DNA from: Blastococcus sp. VKM Ac-2987
Lineage (GTDB): Bacteria > Actinomycetota > Actinomycetes > Mycobacteriales > Geodermatophilaceae
Direction of reading: 5' to 3'
NCBI RefSeq assembly: GCF_026967805.1
Contig: NZ_JAPVBG010000001.1
Coordinates: forward strand, 1,736,047-1,800,046
Length of the DNA: 64,000 bases
Shown here: positions 58,343 through 64,000 of the stretch, piece by piece
Layout: every line of letters begins with the position of its first letter
How positions within the stretch are numbered: position 1 is the first letter of the stretch
The notes under the pieces: model-generated
What the model saw: the letters and a program-made list of their open reading frames with translations, nothing else
The model's database searches: none
Told to the model about the DNA's origin: nothing
Position numbers and translations under genes: made by a program

Positions 58343-58401
58343 ACTCCCGCAGCGAGGCTCCTGGGCAGACCGCGCGGACACCGACCGCCGAGGAGACCCC
58401 C

Positions 58402-58749
58402 GTGCCCCCTGCTCACCACCACCCCGCTACCGCCGGCGCTGCCGACACGCGCTCCGGTGAGGTCGTCCTGCGGCTGACCGAGGAGATGCAGGCCGACGGC
58501 GTCGCCGACATCCGGTGGCTCCTGCACGACGCGCTGCTCTCGGGAGCGCGGCGGGTGGTCGTCGACGTCCGGGAGGTCGACCACCTGTCCAGCCCCGCGG
58601 CGGCCAGCCTGCTCTCCGCGCACCGGGCGTGCCGGGCCCGGGGCGGCAGCGTCGTCGTCCGCGGGGCCAACCGGCGGACCCTGGACCTGCTCCGCCGGAC
58701 GGGCCTGTGGCGGGTGCTGGGGCTGGAGGACCTGGGCCGCACCGCCTGA
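58402..58749 (+). CDS. STAS domain protein (anti-sigma factor antagonist-like)
   Basis: Small protein of 115 aa. After a His/Ala-rich start, EVVLRLTEEMQADGVADIRWLLHDAL and RRVVVDVREVDHLSSPAAASLLSAHRACRARGGSVVVRGANRRTLDLLRRTGL form the STAS fold. The position of the regulatory Ser or Thr, usually in D-S-S/T-G, here reads V-D-H-L-S-S-P-A-A, so phosphorylation is possible at either Ser. No anti-sigma kinase or sigma-B-like gene is adjacent. GTG 58402 is preceded by GAGGAG. Confidence 0.82.
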   Translation: MPPAHHHPATAGAADTRSGEVVLRLTEEMQADGVADIRWLLHDALLSGARRVVVDVREVDHLSSPAAASLLSAHRACRARGGSVVVRGANRRTLDLLRRTGLWRVLGLEDLGRTA

Positions 58750-58788
58750 GCCGCCCGGGCTCGGGGCGCAGACCGGGCGCGCCCCTCC

Positions 58789-58794
58789 TAGGCT
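58789..58794 (+). promoter_or_regulatory. -10-like box TAGGCT for leaderless photolyase gene
   Basis: TAGGCT is followed by 7 nt and GTG 58802. Confidence 0.5.
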
Positions 58795-58801
58795 CGGCCA
58801 G

Positions 58802-60169
58802 GTGCCCACCGCGCTGCTCTGGTTCCGCCGGGATCTGCGGCTGGGCGACCACCCCGCGCTGCTCGCCGCCCGCGACGCCGCCGGCCCGGACGGCGACGTC
58901 CTGCCGGTGTTCGTCTTCGACGACCGGCTCTGGGGTCCGTCCGGCGATCCCCGGCGGCGTTTCCTCCTCGACTGCCTCGCCGCGCTGGACGGCGACCTCG
59001 GCGGCGCCCTGGTGCTCCGCTCCGGCGACCCGGCGCAGGTCCTGCCGGCGCTCGTCCGCGAGGTCGGCGCGACGTCGGTGCACGTCAGCGCCGACGCCGG
59101 CCCGTACGGCCGGCGCCGGGACGACGCCGTGGAGCAGGCGCTGGGCGACGTCCCGTTCGTGCGCACCGGCTCGCCGTACGCGGTGACGCCCGGCCGGGTC
59201 ACCAAGTCCGACGGGACGCCGTTCCGGGTCTACTCCCCCTTCGCGCGGGCCTGGCGCAAGCACGGCTGGCGCGCGCCGGCGTCGTCGCCCGGCGGCACCC
59301 GCTGGCGCACCGGCGTCCGCTCGGAGGCCGCCCCGCCGGCCCCGGCCCTCGACGGCATCACCCTGCCGCCCGCGGGTGAGGCCGCCGCGCGGGCCGCCTG
59401 GGAGGGCTTCCGCGACGAACGGCTGCTGGGGTACGCCGACGGGCGCGACGTGCCCGGCGGCGACGGGACCAGCCGCCTGTCGGCCTACCTCAAGTACGGC
59501 TGCATCCACCCCCGCACGCTGCTGGCCGACCTCGCCGCGGCCGAGCAGACCGAGTCGGTGCGCCGCTACGCCGACGAGCTGGCCTGGCGGGACTTCTACG
59601 CCGACGTCCTCTGGCACCGGCCGGAGTCGGCCCGGGAGTACCTCAACCCCGAGCTGCAGGGGATGGGCTACGACTCCGGCCCGGACGCCGAGGCGCTGGT
59701 GGCCGCCTGGCAGACCGGCCACACCGGCTTCCCGATCGTCGACGCCGGCATGCGCCAGCTGCTCGGCGAGGCGTACGTGCACAACCGGGTGCGGATGATC
59801 GTCGCCTCGTTCCTGGTCAAGGACCTGCACCAGGAGTGGACCCTGGGCGCGCGGTACTTCATGCAGCACCTGGTCGACGGCGACCTGGCGAGCAACAACC
59901 ACGGCTGGCAGTGGGTCGCGGGCACGGGGACGGACGCCTCGCCCTACTACCGCGTCTTCAACCCCGTCACCCAGGGCAAGAAGTTCGACCCGGACGGCGC
60001 CTACGTGAAGCGGTGGGTGCCCGAACTGCGCGACCTCGACCCCCGCTACGTGCACGAGCCCTGGACGGCGCCCGGCGGCATCCCGGCCGGCTACCCGGAG
60101 CCGGTGGTCGACCACGCGCACGAGCGCCAGGTGGCGCTGGACCGCTACGCCCGCGTGCGCGGCCGCTGA
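58802..60169 (+). CDS. phrB: Deoxyribodipyrimidine photo-lyase (class I CPD photolyase)
   Basis: Light-driven repair enzyme of 455 aa that splits cyclobutane pyrimidine dimers. N-terminal antenna domain starts LLWFRRDLRLGDHPAL; the FAD-binding half contains GTSRLSAYLKYGCIHPRTL, ELAWRDFYADVLWHRP, GFPIVDAGMRQL...NRVRMIVASFLVKDL and WQWVAGTGTDASPYYRVFNPVTQGKKFDPDG, all hallmark segments, including the Trp chain region. Length is normal. Probably leaderless. Supports a sun-exposed habitat. Convergent with the next gene (13 bp apart). Confidence 0.94.
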   Translation: MPTALLWFRRDLRLGDHPALLAARDAAGPDGDVLPVFVFDDRLWGPSGDPRRRFLLDCLAALDGDLGGALVLRSGDPAQVLPALVREVGATSVHVSADAGPYGRRRDDAVEQALGDVPFVRTGSPYAVTPGRVTKSDGTPFRVYSPFARAWRKHGWRAPASSPGGTRWRTGVRSEAAPPAPALDGITLPPAGEAAARAAWEGFRDERLLGYADGRDVPGGDGTSRLSAYLKYGCIHPRTLLADLAAAEQTESVRRYADELAWRDFYADVLWHRPESAREYLNPELQGMGYDSGPDAEALVAAWQTGHTGFPIVDAGMRQLLGEAYVHNRVRMIVASFLVKDLHQEWTLGARYFMQHLVDGDLASNNHGWQWVAGTGTDASPYYRVFNPVTQGKKFDPDGAYVKRWVPELRDLDPRYVHEPWTAPGGIPAGYPEPVVDHAHERQVALDRYARVRGR

Positions 60170-60182
60170 GCGATCCGCGGGC

Positions 60183-60971
60183 TCAGCCGACGAGCAGCGT
60201 GACCGGGTCCCGCCGCACGGCGGTGCGGACGACGAGGGCGACCACCACGGCGGAGGCGGTGGCGACGGCGGCCACCACGACCGGGGCCGGCCCGCCGTCG
60301 ACCGCGACGGCCAGCACCCCCCACACCACGGCGAGCGCGAACGGCCCGGCGGCGGCGCGGGCGGCGAGCACCAGCGCGCACGCGACCAGGGCCACCGCGA
60401 TCAGCGCCACGACCGCCCACAGCTGCGCGGCCGTGCCCGACGCCGGGGCCCCGAGCGCGACCCCGGCCTGGCCGGCGTTCACCACCGCGGCGACGGTGAC
60501 CCAGCCGAGCAGCAGCCCGGTGACGGCGGCCGGCAGCACCCGGCCCAGGCCCTCGACCGGGAGGTCCTGCAGCCGGGCCCAGGCGACCGCGGTGGCCGCC
60601 ACGATGCAGAACAGCAGCACCAGCGGGACCAGCGGCACCGAGACCCCGATCAGCGGGAACGCGATCTCCCACGCGGCGTTCCCGGCGAAGGCGGCGGCCA
60701 GCGGCCAGCCGGTGCGCCGGTGCAGCTCCCGATCGCGCTGGGCCGGCAGCGCCTGGTAGACCGCCCACGCCAGCGCCCCGCCGAAGATGACGCCCCAGAT
60801 GGTGAAGGCGTAGCCGGCCGGGGTGATCAGCGAGCCGGTCTCGTCGCTGACCGCGCCGACGCTGCGGCCGGCGAGCGCGCTGCCCAGGGGGCTGCCGGCC
60901 ACCTGCGCGACGGCGGCGGCGAGCACCGCCGCCACCCGGATCCCGTCCTGCCCCGCTCCGCTCGCTGCCAT
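60183..60971 (-). CDS. TspO/MBR-like tryptophan-rich sensory protein homologue
   Basis: Membrane protein of 262 aa with seven or eight hydrophobic segments. The signature region ETGSLITPAGYAFTIWGVIFGGALAWAVYQALPAQ and WPLAAAFAGNAAWEIAFPL resemble the TspO/MBR family, but the protein is longer than classical TspO (about 160 aa), with extra C-terminal helices. TspO relatives bind porphyrins; whether this one does is unknown. ATG 60971 has a poorly spaced SD sequence, so the start is moderately secure. Confidence 0.75.
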   Translation of the reverse strand: MAASGAGQDGIRVAAVLAAAVAQVAGSPLGSALAGRSVGAVSDETGSLITPAGYAFTIWGVIFGGALAWAVYQALPAQRDRELHRRTGWPLAAAFAGNAAWEIAFPLIGVSVPLVPLVLLFCIVAATAVAWARLQDLPVEGLGRVLPAAVTGLLLGWVTVAAVVNAGQAGVALGAPASGTAAQLWAVVALIAVALVACALVLAARAAAGPFALAVVWGVLAVAVDGGPAPVVVAAVATASAVVVALVVRTAVRRDPVTLLVG

Positions 60972-61008
60972 CCCCCGAGTGTGCCCGGAGGGCGCAGCGG
61001 CGAACCGG

Positions 61009-61476
61009 TCAGCCGCGCAGCCGGGGGGCCGCGGCGGCCGGGTCGGTGGCGGTGCCCGGGACCGCGGCCAGGGCCCGCGCCCACGCCACGAGCCCATCGA
61101 CGTCGACCCCGTGGGGTGAAGCGGCCGCGTACCCGGCGACGTTCCCCGCGCCCCGGTCGAGCAGCGTGGCCGCGCCGCGCCCGTTGCCGCGCGCGGCATG
61201 GGTCAGGCCGACGGCGAGCTGCGCCAGGCCCCGCCACAGTTGCCGCTCCACCTCGGGCGCGGACTTCCAGGCGTCCTCGAGCACCTCGTGCGCGTGGAAC
61301 GGTCGGCCGGCGTCCAGCAGGGCCTGGGCCTCGGCGAGCGCCACCTCCGGCGGCCGGACGACGCCCTCGGGGGCGCGCTCCTCGCCCTCGGCGCCGCGCG
61401 GCAGGGGGCGCCCGAGGGCGTCCCTCGGCCGCGCGTTGCGGGCCCGGCCCTCGGCGTCCCGTTCGCGGTCGTCCAC
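61009..61476 (-). CDS. DUF309 family protein
   Basis: Small helical protein of 155 aa. A charged, disordered start (about 40 residues, DDRERDAEGRARNARPRDALGRPLPRG) is followed by the DUF309 motif LLDAGRPFHAHEVLEDAWKSAPEVERQLWRGLAQLAVGLTHAARGN, including the conserved FHAHEVLE-W...LWRGLAQLAV. The family is widespread in actinobacteria and archaea but not characterised. The gene lies 37 bp before the TspO-like gene on the same strand and may be cotranscribed with it. Confidence 0.85.
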   Translation of the reverse strand: MDDRERDAEGRARNARPRDALGRPLPRGAEGEERAPEGVVRPPEVALAEAQALLDAGRPFHAHEVLEDAWKSAPEVERQLWRGLAQLAVGLTHAARGNGRGAATLLDRGAGNVAGYAAASPHGVDVDGLVAWARALAAVPGTATDPAAAAPRLRG

Positions 61477-61616
61477 GCCGCCATCCTGCCCCCGCCCAGC
61501 CGGCGCCGCTCCAGCGTGCGGGGAGCGATCCGATCGGCCTCGACCGAACGTGCATCCAGGTGAGGGGTGCGGGTGGAAGAGGGGGTGTCACACCTCCTGC
61601 TACGAGAGGAAAGACC

Positions 61617-62441
61617 ATGAACAGCACCACCCGCACGATCGGCCGCACCGCTGGTGTCCTCACCGCCGCCGGCGCCATGGCCCTGGTCGCCACCCCGGCC
61701 CTGGCCGACAGCCACACCGCCACGGTGTCGGTCCTGCACGCCGTCCCCGACCTCCCGGTCGACGTCTACGCCAACGGCGAGCGGCTGATCGACGACTTCC
61801 AGCCGGGCACGCTCACCGACCCGCTGTCGCTGCCTGCCGGGGATTACGACCTCGCGCTCTACCCGGCCGACGCCGCCGACGCCTCCGGCGAGCCGCTGCT
61901 GTCGGCGATGGACGTGGCCGTCCCGGCCGGCGCCAACGCCACCGTGGTGGCCCACCTGACCGAGGCCGGTCAGCCGGCGCTCACCCCGTTCGTCAACGAG
62001 ACCGGCGACATCCCCGCCGGCCAGGCGCGGGTGACCGTCCGGCACGTCGCCGCGGCGCCCGCCGTGGACGTCCGCGCAGGCGGCCAGGTCGTCGTCGACG
62101 GGCTGACCAACCCGAACGAAGAGTCGCTCACCGTCCCGGCCGGCACGGTGAACGCCGACGTCGTCCTGGCCGGCACGGACACCGTGGCCATCGGCCCGGC
62201 GGACCTGACGCTGACCGAGGGCGCCACCACGGTCGTTTACGCGTGGGGCTCGGGTGACGCCGGGTACGAGCTCGCCGTCCAGGAGATCACCGGGCAGCAC
62301 TCGGCGCCGTCCGGCGTCCCGGGTGGCAGCGCCGGTCTGGCCGACGAGTCGGGCATGCCGCTGCCGGTCGGTGCTGCGGTCGTCGCCGGTCTCGCGCTGG
62401 CGGGTGCCGGCGCCGTCCGGCTCGCCCGCTCCTCGCGCTGA
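61617..62441 (+). CDS. DUF4397 domain surface protein (probable sortase substrate)
   Basis: Exported protein of 274 aa: signal peptide (GVLTAAGAMALVATPALA-DS), two beta-sandwich DUF4397 units (VSVLHAVPDLPVDVYANGERL... and VTVRHVAAAPAVDVRAGGQVV...), a Ser/Gly-rich linker, then a hydrophobic C-terminal helix with a basic tail (VVAGLALAGAGAVRLARSSR). Just before the helix comes M-P-L-P-V-G-A, a variant of an LPxTG-like sorting site. The class F sortase gene follows 25 bp downstream, so it is probably this protein's anchoring enzyme. ATG 61617 has GAGAGGA upstream. Confidence 0.87.
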   Translation: MNSTTRTIGRTAGVLTAAGAMALVATPALADSHTATVSVLHAVPDLPVDVYANGERLIDDFQPGTLTDPLSLPAGDYDLALYPADAADASGEPLLSAMDVAVPAGANATVVAHLTEAGQPALTPFVNETGDIPAGQARVTVRHVAAAPAVDVRAGGQVVVDGLTNPNEESLTVPAGTVNADVVLAGTDTVAIGPADLTLTEGATTVVYAWGSGDAGYELAVQEITGQHSAPSGVPGGSAGLADESGMPLPVGAAVVAGLALAGAGAVRLARSSR

Positions 62442-62466
62442 TCCCCGGCGTCCCGAGGAGTTGACC

Positions 62467-63165
62467 GTGCGACCCGCCGCCGCCACCGCCGTGCTCGGCC
62501 TGGCCCTCGCCGTCGGTGCGCCGACGGCCTGGGCGGTCACCCGGCCGGAGGTGGCGGCGGGTCCGCCGGTCCAGCGCGTGCTGGAGCGGACCGACGTCGC
62601 GCCCCAGGCGCCGCCGATGGCCCCGACGTCGCAGGCGCCGCCCCCCGGAGCCGCCACGCTCCCGCCGGTGACCGTCCGCGACGCCGCACCCAGCGACGCC
62701 CCGGTCGCACCGCCGCCGGTCCGCCTGGACCTGCCCGGCCTGGGCGTCACCGCGCCGGTCGATCCGGTCGGCATCGCCGGGGACGGCCAGATGGAGCTGC
62801 CGGAGGACGTGGACCGGGTGGGCTGGTACCGCCACGGGCCGCAGCCCGGGGCGGACGGCAACGCCGTGCTCGCCGGCCACGTAGACGACCGGGAGCAGGG
62901 GCCCGGCGCCCTCTTCCCCGTACGCGATGCCGAGCCGGGCGACGAGGTCACCGTCACCGACGCGGCCGGGGCTACCACCCGCTGGCGGGTGGTGTCCCGC
63001 GAGCTCGTGCAGAAGCAGGTGCTGCCCCTGGACGAGATCTTCGCCCGCGGGGGGCCGCCCCGGCTGGTCGTCATCACCTGCGGCGGCCCGTTCCTGCCCG
63101 AGTTCAGCAGTTACCGCGACAACGTCGTCGTGGTCGCCGAACCGGTGGTGGACGGCGCGCCGTGA
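62467..63165 (+). CDS. Class F sortase
   Basis: Membrane-anchored transpeptidase of 232 aa. N-terminal signal anchor (AAATAVLGLALAVGAPTAWAV), a Pro/Ala-rich stalk (about 30-90) and the sortase domain (LDLPGLGVTAPVDPVGIAGDGQMELPEDVDRVGWYRHGPQPG). The catalytic triad is complete: H138 (A-G-H-V), C205 (I-T-C-G-G) and R217 (Y-R-D-N). GTG 62467 follows GAGGAG at six nt. The stop overlaps a possible GTG of the sigma gene. Likely anchors the DUF4397 protein encoded just upstream. Confidence 0.9.
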   Translation: MRPAAATAVLGLALAVGAPTAWAVTRPEVAAGPPVQRVLERTDVAPQAPPMAPTSQAPPPGAATLPPVTVRDAAPSDAPVAPPPVRLDLPGLGVTAPVDPVGIAGDGQMELPEDVDRVGWYRHGPQPGADGNAVLAGHVDDREQGPGALFPVRDAEPGDEVTVTDAAGATTRWRVVSRELVQKQVLPLDEIFARGGPPRLVVITCGGPFLPEFSSYRDNVVVVAEPVVDGAP

Positions 63166-63199
63166 CCGGGCTGCTCGCCCGGCCTGCGGGCGACCTCGG

Positions 63200-63205
63200 T
63201 AGCGT
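63200..63205 (+). promoter_or_regulatory. -10-like box TAGCGT for leaderless sigma gene
   Basis: TAGCGT is followed by 7 nt and GTG 63213. Confidence 0.45.
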
Positions 63206-63212
63206 CGCAGGC

Positions 63213-63815
63213 GTGACCTCCGATCGGGAACCGACGCCGCAGGGCGCCGAGGACCCGGACGACGCCGAGATCGGCCGCCGCTTCGCCGCCGGCGAGGAGC
63301 AGGCGCTGGCGCTGGCCTACGAGCGGTGGGCCGGCCAGGTGCACGGCATGGCGGTGCGCGCCTTCGGGCCCGGGCCGGACGCCGAGGACGTCACCCAGCA
63401 GACCTTCATCTCGGCCTGGACCGGGCGCGCCCGCTACCGGCCGGACCAGGGGCCCCTCCCGGCCTGGCTGAGCGGCGTCTGCCGGCACAAGATCGCCGAC
63501 ACCTGGGCCAAGCGCGACCGGATGCGCCGCGAGGCCGAGGCCGCGGCGACGCAGGCCCAGGCGGCACCGGCCGGCGGCACCACACCGGCCGTCGACACCG
63601 CGATCGCCGACCGGCTGCTGGTGCTCGAGGAGCTCGACCGCCTCGGGCAACCGCAGCGCGGCATCATCGAACTGGCCTTCTTCGCCGACCTCACCCACGC
63701 CCAGATCTCCGAGCGCACCGGAATCCCCCTGGGCACGGTCAAATCCCATATCCGCCGCACTCTCGAACGCTTGAGGACACGATTGGAGGTGGACGGTGCC
63801 GCACTGCCAGCCTGA
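63213..63815 (+). CDS. ECF RNA polymerase sigma factor
   Basis: Sigma factor of 200 aa. Region 2 (about 20-90; ALALAYERWAGQVHGMAVRAFGPGPDAEDVTQQTFISAW) and region 4 (about 135-190; LDRLGQPQRGIIELAFFADLTHAQISERTGIPLGTVKSHIRRTLERL). Typical of SigK-like ECF factors. GTG 63213 fits a leaderless transcript; a GTG at 63162 overlapping the sortase stop is the alternative and would couple the genes. The next gene starts inside its 3' end and encodes the anti-sigma factor. Confidence 0.9.
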   Translation: MTSDREPTPQGAEDPDDAEIGRRFAAGEEQALALAYERWAGQVHGMAVRAFGPGPDAEDVTQQTFISAWTGRARYRPDQGPLPAWLSGVCRHKIADTWAKRDRMRREAEAAATQAQAAPAGGTTPAVDTAIADRLLVLEELDRLGQPQRGIIELAFFADLTHAQISERTGIPLGTVKSHIRRTLERLRTRLEVDGAALPA

Positions 63816-64000
63816 ACAGCTCGCCCTGGCCGCTCTGGGCGAGCCCCTACCGGCCGACGCCGCCGCCCACCTGGTCTCGTGCGGCGACTGCCGGTCCGAG
63901 GTCCGCTCCCTGCAGCGGGCCGTCGACGCCGTCGACGTTCCCGAGTTCGCCGCGTCCGTCGCCCCCGTGGCACCGCCGGCCTCGGTGTGGGCGGGCATCG
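63796..64000 (+). CDS. Anti-sigma factor with zinc finger (partial, runs off window)
   Basis: The first 68 codons of a gene overlapping the sigma gene by 20 bp. GTG 63796 has GGAGG upstream. The protein starts VPHCQPEQLALAALGEPLPADAAAHLVSCGDCRSEV: H-L-V-S-C-G-D-C is the HxxxCxxC zinc motif of anti-sigma factors, with an extra early His-Cys. A membrane helix and RskA-like outer domain would be expected downstream but are outside the window. It should hold the ECF sigma factor inactive until a signal arrives. Confidence 0.82.
   Translation, partial: MPHCQPEQLALAALGEPLPADAAAHLVSCGDCRSEVRSLQRAVDAVDVPEFAASVAPVAPPASVWAGI

Noticed and set aside
1-64000. tRNA, rRNA or CRISPR loci
   Set aside because: No cloverleaf-like T-loop GGTTCGAATCC pattern in intergenic space, no rRNA-like sequence, and no array of short repeats with unique spacers.
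1-64000. Prophage, transposon or genomic island
   Set aside because: No integrase, transposase, phage structural genes or clear change in base composition; the region reads as ordinary chromosome apart from small repeats.

Overview
The window is about 64 kb of very GC-rich, densely coding DNA with frequent GTG starts, Shine-Dalgarno (SD) sequences of the GGAGG type, short stop-start overlaps (GTGA, ATGA) and several apparently leaderless genes. This points to a high-GC Actinomycetota chromosome. The gene content (SigE-family and SigK-like ECF sigma factors, DUF5926, class F sortase with a DUF4397 protein, photolyase, Mn-catalase) suggests a Geodermatophilaceae-like soil or rock-surface organism; that placement is inference. 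I saw no rRNA, tRNA, CRISPR array, phage or transposase gene.

Layout. 1-5.4 kb: diguanylate cyclase, GDT1-type metal transporter, haloalkane dehalogenase, a TetR regulator divergent from a small monooxygenase-like protein, a YdeI/DUF1905 protein and a TipA-like MerR regulator. 5.5-9.1 kb: a four-gene OpuC/ProU-type osmoprotectant ABC operon. 9.4-16.1 kb: FUSC membrane protein, methyltransferase, GlpD divergent from an AGPS-like flavoprotein, then a BBE-like FAD oxidase. 16.3-25 kb: a large BTAD-AAA regulator, an SDR, arginine deiminase, and an MFS exporter coupled to an M20 peptidase. 25-30.7 kb: DUF5926 protein divergent from a P450, a broken AlkD-like gene, acyl-CoA ligase and an MFS transporter. 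30.9-37.7 kb: ECF sigma factor with a membrane partner, rhodanese, two PH-domain membrane proteins, a divergent response regulator/histidine kinase pair, Mn-catalase. 37.8-44 kb: two solute:sodium symporter units (ActP with DUF485; a second symporter with a small membrane partner) and a LytS/LytR-type two-component system. 44.2-53.2 kb: Rieske protein, 50-residue zinc-ribbon protein, PCuAC-like lipoprotein, DesK/NarL-type two-component system, MacB-like ABC exporter, metallo-beta-lactamase-fold hydrolase. 53.3-64 kb: Fpg/Nei glycosylase, secreted AMIN-like protein, an MtrAB-LpqB-like cluster, STAS protein, photolyase, TspO-like protein, DUF309, DUF4397 protein with class F sortase, ECF sigma factor and the start of its anti-sigma factor.

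The most unusual structure lies between the LytS-type kinase and its regulator (42651-42885, minus strand). Three tandem 77-bp units each encode a complete 26-codon mini-ORF with its own SD sequence, and each is joined to the next by a GTGA stop-start overlap. The unit length (27 codons minus 4 nt) means any copy number keeps the kinase-to-regulator coupling intact. Also notable are a dispersed palindromic element present at 19.7 kb and 51.8 kb, a recurring TANNNT-N6-8-start leaderless arrangement, and several proteins lacking expected catalytic or ligand residues (Rieske protein, PCuAC-like lipoprotein, one histidine kinase, Fpg-like glycosylase).
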